A stretch of DNA of 64,000 nt from Rhodospirillaceae bacterium. GTDB lineage: Bacteria > Pseudomonadota > Alphaproteobacteria > CACIAM-22H2. Positions 12,698 through 23,064 of this stretch are shown here, in pieces (position 1 is the stretch's first letter; the number at the start of each line of letters is the position of its first letter). The notes under the pieces were generated by a model, which was not told the origin of the DNA, ran no database searches, and was given only the letters and a program-made list of their open reading frames with translations. Where the stretch lies: NCBI GenBank assembly GCA_022843945.1, contig JALHMR010000017.1:47651-111650 (forward strand), written 5' to 3'. The position numbers and the translations under genes were made by a program.

Positions 12698-14995
12698 TTG
12701 CGCGTATTCAGCCGGCCGTGGGCCCGGCGCCTGGGATTGCTTCTGGCGCTTGGCCTGGCCGCTGTGTCGACGCCTCTGCTCGAGGCGCAGGCGCAGCCGC
12801 GGGCCTCCACGATCCGAGAGATTGACGTCGAAGGGACGCAGCGTATCGACCCCGATACCGTGCGTTCGTACATCCTATTGAAGCAGGGTGATCCGGCGAC
12901 GGACGAGCAGCTCGACCGCTCGCTCAAGGCCCTTTTTGCCACCGGCCTGTTCGCCGACGTCTCCCTGCGCATGGAGGGCGATCGGCTCAACGTGCGCGTG
13001 GTCGAGAACCCGATCATCAATCGGATCGCCTTCGAGGGTAACCGCAAGCTCAACGACCAGGCCCTGACCGCCGAGGTGCAGCTGCGGCCGCGCGTCGTCT
13101 ACACGCGCGCCAAGGTGCAGAACGACGTCAAGCGCATCCTTGACCTCTATCGGCGCAGCGGACGCTTCGCCGCGACCGTGGAGCCGAAGGTCATCCAGCT
13201 GCCGCAGAACCGCGTGGACCTGGTCTTCGAGATCAACGAAGGATCGGTGACCGGCGTCAAGCGCGTGGCTTTCGTCGGCAACAAGCGCTTCAGCGACAGC
13301 AGCCTGCGCGAGACCGTCCGGACGACCGAGAGCCGCTGGTGGCGTATCCTGTCCACCGACGACAACTACGATCCCGATCGCGTGTCCTTCGACCGGGAGC
13401 TTCTGCGCAAGCATTACCTGGCCAACGGCTATGCGGATTTTCGCGTCGTCTCCGCCGTGGCCGAGCTGACGCCCGATCGTGACGGCTTCTACATCACCTT
13501 CACTCTCGACGAGGGCGAGCGCTACAAGTTCGGCAAGATCGATGTGGTGTCGCAGCTCAAGGACGTTAAGGCCGAGGATCTCAAGGACGGCGTGACCACC
13601 GAAGAGGGTGACTGGTACAACGCCGACCAGGTCGAGAAGACGATCAACAGCCTGACGGCTGCGGTGGGCAGCCGAGGTTACGCATTCGTCGAGGTCCGGC
13701 CGCGTATCAACCGCGATCGCGACACCAGGACCGTCAGCGTCACCTACGAGGTCCAGGAAGGCCCGCGGGTCTACATCGAGCGGATCAACATTGCCGGCAA
13801 TGTACGCACGCTCGACAAGGTCATCCGCCGCGAGTTCCTCCTCGTCGAGGGCGACGCCTTCAACACCGCCAAGATGCGGCGCTCGCGCCAGCGCCTGCAG
13901 AGCCTGGGATACTTCGAGCGCGTGGACGTGACCAACGTGCCGGGCGAGACGCCGGATCGCACGGTGATCAACGTCGAGGTGCGGGAGAAATCGACCGGCG
14001 AGCTCTCCCTGGGCGTCGGCTACTCGACATCGGACGGCGCTCTCGGCGACATCTCGATCCGCGAGCGCAATCTTCTGGGTCGCGGGCAGGATCTGCGACT
14101 GGGATTCCTGATATCGCAGCGGCGCCAGGAAATCGACCTCAGCTTCACCGAACCCTATTTCCTGGATCGCAATCTGGCGGCAGGCACCGATCTTTTCCGC
14201 CGTACCCGCGACCTGCAGCGAATCAGCGGCTATGACGAGAAAAGCACGGGCTTTACGCTGCGCGCCGGCTACCAGATGACCGAGCCGCTCCGTCACACCG
14301 TCCGCTACACCTTGCGCAATGACGAGTTGAACAACATCGCCTCCGGCGCCTCGCGCTTCATCCGTGAGCAGGCGGGCGAGACAGTGACCTCGCTGATCGG
14401 CCAGGACTTCACCTTCGACCGGCGGGATGACCGCTTCGACCCGACCGAGGGATACTTCGTGCGCCTGAGCCAGGACTATGCCGGTATCGGCGGCGATGTC
14501 ACCTTCCTGCGCCACAGGGTCAGTGCCGGCACCTACTACTCGATCGTCGATGAATGGGTCGCGGGGCTGACCGGCGAGGCTGGCTATATCGAATCGTTCG
14601 GCGAGCGCAGCCGCATTCAGCATCGGTTTTTCCTGGGCGGCGATTCGCTTCGCGGCTTTGCCACCGGCGGCGTCGGGCCGCGCGATGGAGATGATGGGGC
14701 CTCGCTCGGCGGCCGCGAACTCTATGCAGGCTCTGCGGAACTGTCGTTCCCCACCGGCCTGCCCAAGGAGATCGGCATCCGGGGCAGCTTCTTCTCCGAT
14801 TTCGGCACCCTGACCGACTCGGGCGAGACCGGCACGGAAATCCGCGACAAGGCCTCGATCCGGGTCTCGGCCGGCGTGGGCTTCCTCTGGCGTTCGCCCT
14901 TCGGTCCGGTCAAAATGAGCCTCGCAAAGCCTGTCCGTAAGGAGGACTTCGATAAGACCGAAATCTTCCGCTTCAGCTTCGGCTCACGCTTCTAG
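12698..14995 (+). CDS. bamA: Outer membrane protein assembly factor BamA
   Basis: The 765-residue protein is the essential Omp85 channel that inserts beta-barrel proteins in the outer membrane. A TTG start at 12698 follows AGGGGGCGAT and gives a signal peptide ending near QAQA (about residues 1-30). Five POTRA domains follow (about 35-430), then the 16-strand barrel with the family loop motif FLGGDSLRGF and a C-terminal strand ending in FSFGSRF, with the terminal Phe typical of outer-membrane proteins. No ATG fits better. The skp gene begins 13 nt after the stop. Confidence 0.97.
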   Translation: MRVFSRPWARRLGLLLALGLAAVSTPLLEAQAQPRASTIREIDVEGTQRIDPDTVRSYILLKQGDPATDEQLDRSLKALFATGLFADVSLRMEGDRLNVRVVENPIINRIAFEGNRKLNDQALTAEVQLRPRVVYTRAKVQNDVKRILDLYRRSGRFAATVEPKVIQLPQNRVDLVFEINEGSVTGVKRVAFVGNKRFSDSSLRETVRTTESRWWRILSTDDNYDPDRVSFDRELLRKHYLANGYADFRVVSAVAELTPDRDGFYITFTLDEGERYKFGKIDVVSQLKDVKAEDLKDGVTTEEGDWYNADQVEKTINSLTAAVGSRGYAFVEVRPRINRDRDTRTVSVTYEVQEGPRVYIERINIAGNVRTLDKVIRREFLLVEGDAFNTAKMRRSRQRLQSLGYFERVDVTNVPGETPDRTVINVEVREKSTGELSLGVGYSTSDGALGDISIRERNLLGRGQDLRLGFLISQRRQEIDLSFTEPYFLDRNLAAGTDLFRRTRDLQRISGYDEKSTGFTLRAGYQMTEPLRHTVRYTLRNDELNNIASGASRFIREQAGETVTSLIGQDFTFDRRDDRFDPTEGYFVRLSQDYAGIGGDVTFLRHRVSAGTYYSIVDEWVAGLTGEAGYIESFGERSRIQHRFFLGGDSLRGFATGGVGPRDGDDGASLGGRELYAGSAELSFPTGLPKEIGIRGSFFSDFGTLTDSGETGTEIRDKASIRVSAGVGFLWRSPFGPVKMSLAKPVRKEDFDKTEIFRFSFGSRF

Positions 14996-15008
14996 ATTGG
15001 TATTTGCC

Positions 15009-15650
15009 ATGAAACACCTTTCTCATCTGGCCGCGAGCGTCGTCGGCCTCGCGTTGTTCGCCCTGGCGGTTCCGGGTGCTTTTGCCCAGCAGCCGGCTCA
15101 GCAGCGCCCTGCGCAGCCGCGCCCGGCCCAACCCGCGCCGGCGGCCCCCGCGCAGGCGCGTCCCCTTCCGCCCAAGGGCACCGACATCGTGATCATCGAT
15201 GTTGGCACGATTGAGCGGAACTCGCTGGTGCATAAGGCCTACCGCACCCAGGAAGAGCGCCATCGGACGGCCCAGCAGACCGAGGAGATCAAGCTCGACA
15301 ACGAGTTGCGCGCGGCTGACCAGGAACTGGCGCAGCAGCGCACGATCCTGTCGCCGGAGGCCTTCAACACGCGGCGCCGCGACCTCGAGAAGCGGATTGC
15401 CGATACGACGCAGGGCGTGCAGAACCGGCGCAAGGAGATCGGCGATGCCTTCGTCAGTGCCTTCAACCGTATCCAGGCGACGGTCGGCGAAGTGGTCAAG
15501 GAGATCGCCGCCGAGAACGACTACAAGGTCGTGCTCGCCCGCCAGGTCGTCGTGGTCTCTCAGGATGCGGTCGACATCACCGACGAGGTGATCAACCGGC
15601 TCAACAAGAAGATGACGACGATCAACGTGGCGATTCCCGCCCGACGATAG
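15009..15650 (+). CDS. skp: OmpH/Skp-family periplasmic chaperone
   Basis: The 213-residue precursor has a signal peptide ([20 protein letters not shown], cleavage near GAFA-Q), a Gln/Pro/Ala-rich linker (about 28-56) and a Skp domain made of a short beta segment ([15 protein letters not shown]) and a long helical hairpin rich in Glu/Arg/Gln. Skp holds unfolded outer-membrane proteins and hands them to BamA, encoded just upstream. I use the ATG at 15009; an in-frame TTG four codons earlier gives no better signal. The Pro/Gln linker is longer than in E. coli Skp. Confidence 0.92.
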   Translation: MKHLSHLAASVVGLALFALAVPGAFAQQPAQQRPAQPRPAQPAPAAPAQARPLPPKGTDIVIIDVGTIERNSLVHKAYRTQEERHRTAQQTEEIKLDNELRAADQELAQQRTILSPEAFNTRRRDLEKRIADTTQGVQNRRKEIGDAFVSAFNRIQATVGEVVKEIAAENDYKVVLARQVVVVSQDAVDITDEVINRLNKKMTTINVAIPARR

Positions 15651-15657
15651 GTCCGTC

Positions 15658-16686
15658 ATGGCGGATCCGCGCTTCTTTCCCACCGCGGGTCCTTTCACGC
15701 TCGCCGAGCTTGCCGAGCTGAGCGGGGCGACCGTGGGCGGTACCACCGCCCCGGGCGCGGTCTTTCGCGACGTGGCGCCGCTGGACAGCGCCGGCGCGGA
15801 CGACGTCAGCTTTCTCGACAACCGGCTCTATCTCTCGGATCTGGCGGCCAGCAAGGCCGGCGCCTGCCTGATCCATCCCGACCTGGCGTCGCGCGCGCCC
15901 GCCGCCATGGCGCTGCTGCTGACGACGACCCCCTACAAGGCCTATGCGGCGGTGGCCCGCGCTCTCCATCCGCCTGCCACCATCGCGGCGGGTCGTCACC
16001 CGGCAGCCGTGGTCGATCCCGGCGCCAGGCTGGGTGAGGGCGTGACCATCGAGGCTGGGGCGGTGATCGCGGCCGGGGCGGAGCTCGGCGCGCGTTGCCG
16101 CATCGCGGCTAACGCCGTTATCGGAGCCGGCGTCGTTCTCGGGGCGGATTGCACGGTCGGCGCCGGGGCTTCGATCAGCCACTGCATCGCCGGGGCGCGG
16201 GTCGTCATCTATCCCGGCGTACGCATCGGCCAGGACGGTTTCGGTTTTGCCACCGACGCGGGCCGCCATATCAAGGTGCCGCAGCTCGGGCGGGTGCTGA
16301 TCGGCGACGATACCGAGATCGGCGCCAATACCTGCATCGACCGCGGCAGCGCCGGCGACACGGTCATCGGGCCGGGCTGTATGATTGATAATTTGGTGCA
16401 GATCGGGCACAACGTCCGCCTCGGGCGCGGCTGCGTAATCGTGGCGCAGGTTGGCATTTCCGGCTCCACGCGGCTCGACGATTACGTGGTCGTCGGCGGC
16501 CAAGTGGGGTTCGCCGGGCATCTCCATGTCGGTGCGGGGGCCAAGGTCGCGGCGCAGAGCGGCGTGCATCGGGATATCCCGGCCGGGGCGGCTGTTGGTG
16601 GCTCCCCGGCCGTGCCGGTCGTCGAGTGGCGCCGGCAGGTCGCGCGGTTGAAGATCATGGCGGCCAAGAAAAAGGGTGGGGAGTGA
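15658..16686 (+). CDS. lpxD: UDP-3-O-(3-hydroxyacyl)glucosamine N-acyltransferase
   Basis: The 342-residue acyltransferase adds the second acyl chain in lipid A synthesis. It has the N-terminal uridine-binding domain ([16 protein letters not shown]...) and a left-handed beta helix of hexapeptide repeats from about residue 110 to 300, including the catalytic-His region [13 protein letters not shown]. Its TGA overlaps the fabZ ATG by one base (TGATG), indicating coupled translation. Confidence 0.97.
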   Translation: MADPRFFPTAGPFTLAELAELSGATVGGTTAPGAVFRDVAPLDSAGADDVSFLDNRLYLSDLAASKAGACLIHPDLASRAPAAMALLLTTTPYKAYAAVARALHPPATIAAGRHPAAVVDPGARLGEGVTIEAGAVIAAGAELGARCRIAANAVIGAGVVLGADCTVGAGASISHCIAGARVVIYPGVRIGQDGFGFATDAGRHIKVPQLGRVLIGDDTEIGANTCIDRGSAGDTVIGPGCMIDNLVQIGHNVRLGRGCVIVAQVGISGSTRLDDYVVVGGQVGFAGHLHVGAGAKVAAQSGVHRDIPAGAAVGGSPAVPVVEWRRQVARLKIMAAKKKGGE

Positions 16687-17165
16687 TGGAGAGCAAGACC
16701 GCCGCGGCCAAGGCTGAAGCGGCACCAGTCACACTGGATATCGCGCGGATCACGCAGATGATCCCGCATCGCTATCCGTTCCTGATGATCGACCGCGTGG
16801 TCGACGTGATCCCCTACACCAGCGCCACCGGCATCAAGAACGTGTCGATCAACGAGCCGCATTTCCAGGGGCATTTCCCCCAGCGCCCGGTGATGCCCGG
16901 CGTGCTGATCGTCGAGGCCATGGCCCAGACCGCCGGCGTCCTGGTGGTCCACTCGCTCGGGCCCGAGGCCGAGGGCAAGCTGGTCTACTTCATGACCATC
17001 GACAATGCCCGTTTCCGGCGCCCGGTCGTGCCCGGCGACCAGCTCCATATCCATGTCGTCAAGGAGCGCAACCGCGCCAACGTCTGGAAGTTCAAAGGCG
17101 AGGCCAAGGTCGGCGACGCCCTGGTGGCGGAAGCGACCTATTCCGCCATGATCCTGGACAACTGA
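16686..17165 (+). CDS. fabZ: 3-hydroxyacyl-[acyl-carrier-protein] dehydratase
   Basis: The 159-residue hot-dog-fold dehydratase removes water from 3-hydroxyacyl-ACP and competes with LpxA/LpxD for hydroxyacyl-ACP, which explains its place in the lipid A cluster. [13 protein letters not shown] and [20 protein letters not shown] carry the catalytic His63 and Glu77. The start is the ATG overlapping the lpxD stop; upstream in-frame starts would lie inside lpxD. A 15-residue Ala/Lys-rich N-terminal extension is present. Confidence 0.97.
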   Translation: MESKTAAAKAEAAPVTLDIARITQMIPHRYPFLMIDRVVDVIPYTSATGIKNVSINEPHFQGHFPQRPVMPGVLIVEAMAQTAGVLVVHSLGPEAEGKLVYFMTIDNARFRRPVVPGDQLHIHVVKERNRANVWKFKGEAKVGDALVAEATYSAMILDN

Positions 17166-17965
17166 TGGCCGAGATCCATCCCACCGCCATCGTCGACGGC
17201 AAGGCGCGCCTGGGTGAGGGTGCGCGTATCGGCCCCTACTGCGTGATCGGCCCGGACGTCGAGCTCGGCGCCGGGGTCGAGCTGGTGTCGCACGTGGTCG
17301 TCGCCGGCCACACCACGATCGGCGACGGCAGCCGCGTCTTTCCGTTCGCCTCGCTCGGCCATCCGCCCCAGGACCTGAAGTTCAAGGGCGAAGCCTCGCG
17401 CCTGCTGATCGGCAAGAACTGCGTCATCCGCGAGCAGGCCACCATGAACCCCGGCACGGCCGGCGGCGGCATGATCACGCGCATCGGCGACAATGGCCTG
17501 TTCATGAACGGCACCCACGTGGCGCACGACTGCCAGGTCGGCAACAACGTCATCATGGCTAGCAACGCGACACTCGGCGGCCACGTCCGGGTCGGCGATT
17601 TCGCCTTTCTCGGCGGCCTCTCGGCGGTCCATCAGTTCGTGCGCATCGGCCAGCACGCCATGATCGGCGGCATGACCGGCGTCGAGGCCGACGTGATTCC
17701 GTTCGGCCTGGTCATGGGCGACCGCGCGCGGCTCTCCGGCCTCAACATGATCGGCCTCAAGCGCCGCGGCTTCTCGCGCCAGGAGATCCACGAGCTGCGC
17801 ACGGCCTATCGCCTGCTCTTCGCCCAGGAAGGCACGATGGCCGAGCGCATCGAGGACGTCGCCTCGCTCTACGCCAAGAGCGTCTCGGTGATGACGCTCG
17901 TCGATTTCATCCGCAGCGATTCCGCGCGCTCGATCTGCCTGCCCAAGCAGGATCATGCTGCCTAG
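17165..17965 (+). CDS. lpxA: UDP-N-acetylglucosamine acyltransferase
   Basis: The 266-residue cytosolic trimeric enzyme catalyses the first step of lipid A synthesis. It is a left-handed beta helix of hexapeptide repeats (IHPTAIVDGKARLGEGARIG...), with the catalytic His in the AHDC motif at residue 121 and a C-terminal helical domain. It overlaps fabZ by one base (TGATG) and lpxI by 11 nt. Confidence 0.97.
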   Translation: MAEIHPTAIVDGKARLGEGARIGPYCVIGPDVELGAGVELVSHVVVAGHTTIGDGSRVFPFASLGHPPQDLKFKGEASRLLIGKNCVIREQATMNPGTAGGGMITRIGDNGLFMNGTHVAHDCQVGNNVIMASNATLGGHVRVGDFAFLGGLSAVHQFVRIGQHAMIGGMTGVEADVIPFGLVMGDRARLSGLNMIGLKRRGFSRQEIHELRTAYRLLFAQEGTMAERIEDVASLYAKSVSVMTLVDFIRSDSARSICLPKQDHAA

Positions 17966-18785
17966 GCTGGGCGTGCTGGCCGGCGGTGGCCAGCTGCCGG
18001 TTCGGGTGATCGCCGCTTGCCGGGGCGCCGGCCGGCCGGTCTTCGTCGTCGCTTTCCAGGGCTTCACCGACCCGGCGGTCGTCACGGGCGTCTCTCACGC
18101 CTGGATGCCGCTCGAGAAAGTCGGCGCCATCCTGCGCCGCCTCCATGACGAAGGCGTGGCGGAGGTCGTCCTGGCGGGGCCGGTGCGCCGGCCGGGCTCG
18201 CTGTTCACGCTGCGCCCCGACCTCCGCGGCTTCGGGCTTCTGCTGCGCATGCTGCGCCGCTGGGGCGGCGACGATCACGTGCTCAGCCAGGTGGTGCAGG
18301 AGATCGAGCGCGACGGGTTTCGCGTGGTGGGGGCCGAGGACGTGGCGCCGGAGCTGCTGATGCCCGATGGCCCCATCGGGCGGCTGACACCCGATGGGAA
18401 GCAGCAAACGTCAATTGCAGCTGGTGTTGCCGCGGCGCGCGAGCTTGGACGCCGTGACCGTGGCCAAGCCGTGCTGGTCGCCGATGGCGTCGTCGTCTCA
18501 CGCGAAGGACCTGGCGGCACGACCGCCATGCTCGGCGCGGCGGCCTTTGCCAGGTCCGCTTCCGGCGGCGTGCTGGTGAAGATCGCCAAGCCGGGGCAGG
18601 AGCGCCGGGTGGACCTGCCGAGCGTCGGGGTCGACACCGTCGCCCAGAGTGCCGCCGCGGGTCTCGCCGGTATCGCGCTGGAGGCCAACGGCTCTTTGGT
18701 CATCGGGCGCGAGGACGTGGCCCGCGCCGCCGATGCCGCCGGGTTGTTTGTGGTCGGCATCGATCCCGCGAGGCTTGCGCCATGA
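17955..18785 (+). CDS. lpxI: UDP-2,3-diacylglucosamine diphosphatase LpxI
   Basis: The 276-residue protein (DUF1009 family) hydrolyses UDP-2,3-diacylglucosamine to lipid X, replacing LpxH in most alphaproteobacteria. Diagnostic stretches are LGVLAGGGQLPVRVI at the N-terminus and, in the C-terminal domain, GREGPGGTTAML-like SREGPGGTTAML, VKIAKPGQERRVDLPSVGVDT and GLAGIALEANGSLV. It lies between lpxA and lpxB and shares ATGA with lpxB. Confidence 0.95.
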   Translation: MLPRLGVLAGGGQLPVRVIAACRGAGRPVFVVAFQGFTDPAVVTGVSHAWMPLEKVGAILRRLHDEGVAEVVLAGPVRRPGSLFTLRPDLRGFGLLLRMLRRWGGDDHVLSQVVQEIERDGFRVVGAEDVAPELLMPDGPIGRLTPDGKQQTSIAAGVAAARELGRRDRGQAVLVADGVVVSREGPGGTTAMLGAAAFARSASGGVLVKIAKPGQERRVDLPSVGVDTVAQSAAAGLAGIALEANGSLVIGREDVARAADAAGLFVVGIDPARLAP

Positions 18786-19963
18786 CCGGCCTGCGCGACG
18801 GCGACCTCATTTTTCTCGTGGCCGGCGAGCCGTCGGGCGATGCGCTGGGCGCCAAGCTGATGGCGGCGCTCAAGCGCGCCACCGGGGACCGGGTGCGCTT
18901 CGCCGGGGTCGGCGGTGAGCGCATGGCCGCCGAAGGCCTCACCAGCCTGTTTCCGCTGACCGACATCGCGGTCATGGGCCTGACCGAGGTGCTGCCGCGC
19001 CTGCCGACGATCCTGAGCCGCCTGCGCCTGACCGCCAGGGCGGTCTGGGACATGCATCCGGCGGCGGTGGTAACCATCGACGCGCCGAGCTTCGGCCTGC
19101 GCGTCGCCGACCGGGTGCGCGGCGCGGGCATGCCGCTCGTGCACTACGTGGCGCCGCAGCTCTGGGCCTGGCGGCCGGGGCGGGCGCGCAAGCTGGCGGG
19201 GCGGGTCGATCATCTTCTGGCATTGTTGCCCTTCGAGCCGGAGTTCTTCGGCAAACTGGGCATCGACTGCACTTATGTCGGCCATCCGGTCCTCGAAGAA
19301 CCGGTCATTGCCGGCGCCGGTGACGCGTTTCGCCGGAAGCACGGGCTGTCGGCCGGGGCCGTGCCGGTCCTGGTCATGCCCGGCAGCCGCGCCGGCCTCG
19401 CGGGGCGCATGCTGCCGGTCTTTGGCGAGGCGATCACGAAGCTGGCCGAGCGCCGGCCGGGCATCCATGCGATCGTACCAACGGTCCCGGGCACCGAGGC
19501 CGTGGTGCGCCAGCAGACGGCGTCATGGCGCGTGCCGCACACCATCGTCTCCACCGTCGAGGAACGCCGCGAGGCCTTTGCCGCGGCGGCCGCGGCCCTG
19601 ACCATCTCCGGCACGGCCACTCTCGAACTCGCTGTCGCCGGGGTGCCGATGGTCGTGGGCTACCGGGTCAGCAAACTGACCGAGTTCATGGCCCGGCGGA
19701 TGATCGAGGTGCCGCACGTCGCCATGCCGAACCTGATCCTTGGTCGTGCAGCAGTACCGGAACTATTGCAAGACGACTGCAATCCCGAGCGCCTCGCCGC
19801 CGAGATCGAAAAGCTGCTCAACGATGGTGCCGGCCAGCGTGCCGATCTGGCCGAGCTCTGCCGGCGCCTCGGCCGCGATGAGATGCGCGCCAGCGGCGTG
19901 CTGCCGAGCGACCGGGCGGCAAAAGTCGTGCTGGAGGCGATCCGCCGGCGCCCCGCTGCCTAG
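18782..19963 (+). CDS. lpxB: Lipid-A-disaccharide synthase
   Basis: The 393-residue GT19 glycosyltransferase condenses UDP-2,3-diacylglucosamine with lipid X at the inner membrane. Motifs are VAGEPSGDALGAKLM near the N-terminus, YVAPQLWAWRPGRARKL, VGHPVLEE and SGTATLELAVAGVPMVVGYR. It ends the + strand block; its last 4 bp overlap the 3' end of the convergent oxidoreductase gene, so transcripts collide here. Confidence 0.97.
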   Translation: MTGLRDGDLIFLVAGEPSGDALGAKLMAALKRATGDRVRFAGVGGERMAAEGLTSLFPLTDIAVMGLTEVLPRLPTILSRLRLTARAVWDMHPAAVVTIDAPSFGLRVADRVRGAGMPLVHYVAPQLWAWRPGRARKLAGRVDHLLALLPFEPEFFGKLGIDCTYVGHPVLEEPVIAGAGDAFRRKHGLSAGAVPVLVMPGSRAGLAGRMLPVFGEAITKLAERRPGIHAIVPTVPGTEAVVRQQTASWRVPHTIVSTVEERREAFAAAAAALTISGTATLELAVAGVPMVVGYRVSKLTEFMARRMIEVPHVAMPNLILGRAAVPELLQDDCNPERLAAEIEKLLNDGAGQRADLAELCRRLGRDEMRASGVLPSDRAAKVVLEAIRRRPAA

Positions 19964-20931
19964 TTACGGCTTGAGACGCGCGCCAGGCTTTCCTGCAGCG
20001 AGGCGGTGATCTGCATCGCCGTCTCGAGCGCCCGGCGCCCATCCTCGCCGCTGACCAGCGGCGGCTTGCCGGTGGCGACCGCCTCGAGGAATGATTCGAT
20101 CTCGGCCTCGAGATCGTCGCCCTCGCCGAAGCTCTTTTCCTCGCGATCGATCGGCGGCAGGCCGGGGAACCAGCTTTTGCCAGTCCCCTTGCGCATGACC
20201 ACGAATTTGCGGTTGTGCAGATCGAGCGAGACATAGGCGTCGCGCTGGAAAATGCGCATCTTGCGCTCGGTCTTCAGGCTGACCCGGCTGGCCGTGATGT
20301 TGGCGACGCAGCCGCTGGCGAAACGCAGCCGGGTGTTGGCGATGTCCTCGGTCGGCGAGACGACCGGGGCGCCCACCGCGTCGAGCAGGACGATCGGCGA
20401 GCGGACGAGGGCGAGCACGAGATCGATATCGTGGATCATCAGGTCGAGGGTGACACCGACATCGGTGCCGCGCGGCTTGTAGGGCGCGATGCGCGTTGAT
20501 TCGATATAGAGCGGGTCGCTGATCACGGTATCGGCACCCAGGCGCTGGAGCAGGAAGCGCTGGAGGTGCCCGACCTGGAGCACGCGCTTGCGTTCGGCCG
20601 CCGCCTTGATCAGCCCGTCGGCCTGTTCCAGCGTCTCGGTGATCGGCTTTTCGACCAGCACGTGCAGACCAGCGTCGAGACAGGCCTTGGCGACGTCATA
20701 GTGGAACTGGGTCGGCACCACGACGCTGACCGCGTCGACCTTGCCGAACAGGGCGCGGAAATCGGTGAGCGGCTCGGCGCCCAGCTTGCGCCCGGCCTCC
20801 TTGGCCTGCGCCTCGTTGGCGTCGACCACCGCCACCAGCCTGGAGCGTGGCAGCCGGGCATACTTCTCAGCGTGGAAGCGGCCGAAATGGCCGAGGCCGA
20901 TCACGGCCGTACGAATCCGCTCAAGGGTCAT
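19960..20931 (-). CDS. Gfo/Idh/MocA family NAD(P)-dependent oxidoreductase
   Basis: The 323-residue protein has an N-terminal Rossmann domain with VIGLGHFGRFHAEKY as nucleotide loop and the family EKP motif in HVLVEKPITET, followed by the C-terminal alpha/beta substrate domain. This family oxidises or reduces sugars and sugar nucleotides; the substrate cannot be read from the sequence. Its place beside the lpx genes, tail-to-tail with lpxB, hints at a sugar of the envelope (inference only). Confidence 0.88.
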   Translation of the reverse strand: MTLERIRTAVIGLGHFGRFHAEKYARLPRSRLVAVVDANEAQAKEAGRKLGAEPLTDFRALFGKVDAVSVVVPTQFHYDVAKACLDAGLHVLVEKPITETLEQADGLIKAAAERKRVLQVGHLQRFLLQRLGADTVISDPLYIESTRIAPYKPRGTDVGVTLDLMIHDIDLVLALVRSPIVLLDAVGAPVVSPTEDIANTRLRFASGCVANITASRVSLKTERKMRIFQRDAYVSLDLHNRKFVVMRKGTGKSWFPGLPPIDREEKSFGEGDDLEAEIESFLEAVATGKPPLVSGEDGRRALETAMQITASLQESLARVSSRN

Positions 20932-21050
20932 GGCGCGCGGAGATTAGCTGCCCCTCGCCAATCGGGACAGGGCCAGTATGGGACAGGGGGAGGCTGGCAT
21001 CGGGCCCGGCGATGCGGGATAGTAGGCACAAAGCCAGAGTGAGGAAGCAA

Positions 21051-21488
21051 ATGACCACCGAAACCATGACCAAGCCCCAATCGACCGCGTCGGCGGGCCA
21101 GTTCCGCATGATGCACACCATGATCCGGGTGCTCGACCTCGACAAGTCGCTGGCCTTCTACACCGGCCCCCTGGGCATGAAGCTCCTGCGCCGCAGCGAC
21201 TACCCTGACGGCAAGTTCACCAACGCCTTCGTCGGCTACGGCCCGGAAGAGTCGAACACGGTGGTCGAGCTGACGCACAACTGGGGCCGCCCGGACCCCT
21301 ACGAGCTCGGCACGGGCTTCGGTCACCTGGCCCTGGGCGTGCCGGACATCTACGGCACCTGCGAGACGCTGGCCAAGATGGGCGTGAAGATTCCGCGCCC
21401 GCCGGGCCCGATGAAGCACGGCACCACCGTGATCGCCTTCATCGAGGATCCGGACGGCTACAAGATCGAGCTGATCCAGCGGAAGTAG
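21051..21488 (+). CDS. gloA: Lactoylglutathione lyase (glyoxalase I)
   Basis: The 145-residue VOC-fold enzyme isomerises the methylglyoxal-glutathione hemithioacetal. The four metal-ligand positions typical of GloA are visible: His in MMHTMIRVLDL, Glu in TVVELTHNW, His in GFGHLALGV and Glu in YKIELIQRK. PGPMKHGTT and IEDPDGYKIEL are family signatures. The ATG at 21051 follows GAGGAAGCAA. The glyoxalase stands alone, divergent from the oxidoreductase and convergent to the gltA unit. Confidence 0.95.
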   Translation: MTTETMTKPQSTASAGQFRMMHTMIRVLDLDKSLAFYTGPLGMKLLRRSDYPDGKFTNAFVGYGPEESNTVVELTHNWGRPDPYELGTGFGHLALGVPDIYGTCETLAKMGVKIPRPPGPMKHGTTVIAFIEDPDGYKIELIQRK

Positions 21489-21494
21489 GCGGCG

Positions 21495-21698
21495 TCAGCC
21501 GAGGATTTCGCGCAGCAGCCAGGCCAGCGCGCTACCGATCACCACGAAGATCGCGGCGCGCAGCAGGCGCTGCCCGGGTGTCGGCCGGTTGTCGTTGGCG
21601 GGGGCGTCAAGCAGGCGCCGTTTGCGGCCCGATCGGGCAGCAGAGGGCGGGCTTGCGCCCGCCCCGGCCGGTTCAGGAATACGGCTCCGCTCAACCAC
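21495..21698 (-). CDS. Small single-pass membrane protein, function unknown
   Basis: A GTG at 21698 overlaps the gltA stop by 8 nt (GTGGTTGA) and opens a 67-codon frame. The product has a basic, Pro/Ala-rich N-terminal half containing the ANDNR motif frequent in small alphaproteobacterial proteins, and one C-terminal hydrophobic helix (about residues 46-64). The 8-nt overlap has the same form as three junctions between certain genes here, which supports it being translated by coupling to gltA. No function can be assigned. Confidence 0.6.
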   Translation of the reverse strand: MVERSRIPEPAGAGASPPSAARSGRKRRLLDAPANDNRPTPGQRLLRAAIFVVIGSALAWLLREILG

Positions 21699-22998
21699 GC
21701 TTGTTGAGCGGCACGTACGACCGCTTGGTGTAGCCGGTGTAGAGCTGCCGCGGCCGGCCGATCTTCTGCGCCGGATCCTCGATCATCTCGTTCCACTGGG
21801 CGACCCAGCCGACAGTCCGCGCGACTGCGAACAAGACCGTGAACATCGACACCGGGATGTTCATCGCCTTGAGGATGATGCCCGAGTAGAAGTCGACGTT
21901 CGGGAACAGCTTTTTGGAGACGAAGTAGTCGTCGTTGAGGGCGATCTTCTCCAGCTCCATGGCGAGGTCGAGCAGTTCGTCCTTGAGGCCGAGCTCGGCC
22001 AGCACCTCGTGGCAGGTCTTGCGCATGACCGCCGCGCGCGGGTCGTAGTTCTTGTAGACGCGGTGACCGAAGCCCATCAGGCGGAAGGTGTCGTTCTTGT
22101 CCTTCGCGCGGGTGACGTATTCCTTGATCTTGTCGCGGCTGCCGATCTGGTTGAGCATCTTCAGCACCGCCTCGTTGGCGCCGCCATGTGCCGGCCCCCA
22201 GAGCGAGGCAATGCCCGCCGCGATGCAGGCGAACGGGTTGGCGCCCGACGAGCCGGCGAGACGCACGGTCGAGGTCGAGGCGTTCTGCTCGTGGTCCGCA
22301 TGCAGGATCAGGATGCGGTCCATGGCCTTGGCGAGGACCGGGTTGACCTTGTACTCCTCGCAAGGCACCGCGAACATCATGTGGATGAAGTTCGAGGCGT
22401 AGTCGAGGTTGTTGCGCGGATAGATGAAGGGCTGGCCGATCGAGTACTTGTAGGCCATCGCCGCGATGGTCGGCATCTTGGCGATCAGCCGGTACGAGGC
22501 GACCATGCGCTGGTGCGCGTCGTTGATGTCCAGGCTGTCGTGATAGAAGGCCGAGAGGGCGCCAACCACGCCGCACATGACGGCCATCGGGTGCGCGTCG
22601 CGGCGGAAGCCGGTGTAGAAGCGGTTGATCTGCTCGTGCACCATCGTGTGCAGCGTGATGTCGCGCTCGAACTTCGTTTTCTGCGCCTTGTTGGGCAGCT
22701 CGCCCTTGAGCAGGAGGTAGCAGACCTCCATGAAATCGCTGTTCTCGGCCAGCTCCTCGATCGGATAGCCGCGGTGCATCAGGACCCCTTCATCGCCGTC
22801 GATGTAGGTGATCTTGGACTCGCAACTGGCGGTCGAGGTGAACCCCGGATCGTAGGTGAAGTGTCCGGTGTCGCCGTAGAGCTTGCGGATATCGATGACC
22901 TTGGGGCCGATCGATCCGGGCATCAGGGGATAATCGAGCTTCTTGCCCGACGGGGTATCGGTCAGCGCAACCGACTCATTCGCAGCGGTCTTGGACAT
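21691..22998 (-). CDS. gltA: Citrate synthase
   Basis: The 435-residue type II citrate synthase condenses acetyl-CoA and oxaloacetate. Catalytic motifs are [34 protein letters not shown] and [10 protein letters not shown] chose the ATG at 22998 because AAGGA stands 9 nt upstream; an ATG two codons earlier is too close to it. It is upstream of the small membrane protein gene and downstream of gltX on the same strand, with about 110 bp between that contain a possible CtrA site. Confidence 0.97.
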   Translation of the reverse strand: MSKTAANESVALTDTPSGKKLDYPLMPGSIGPKVIDIRKLYGDTGHFTYDPGFTSTASCESKITYIDGDEGVLMHRGYPIEELAENSDFMEVCYLLLKGELPNKAQKTKFERDITLHTMVHEQINRFYTGFRRDAHPMAVMCGVVGALSAFYHDSLDINDAHQRMVASYRLIAKMPTIAAMAYKYSIGQPFIYPRNNLDYASNFIHMMFAVPCEEYKVNPVLAKAMDRILILHADHEQNASTSTVRLAGSSGANPFACIAAGIASLWGPAHGGANEAVLKMLNQIGSRDKIKEYVTRAKDKNDTFRLMGFGHRVYKNYDPRAAVMRKTCHEVLAELGLKDELLDLAMELEKIALNDDYFVSKKLFPNVDFYSGIILKAMNIPVSMFTVLFAVARTVGWVAQWNEMIEDPAQKIGRPRQLYTGYTKRSYVPLNKRG

Positions 22999-23064
22999 GA
23001 GCATCAATCCTTGCTTACCGGGGCCGATCCCCCAAGGCTCGGCGCGTAGTCAAAAGCATAATAC

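Noticed and set aside
12875..14623. A 582-codon minus-strand frame opposite bamA
   Set aside because: Same reason: it mirrors the codon pattern of bamA and has no recognisable protein features.
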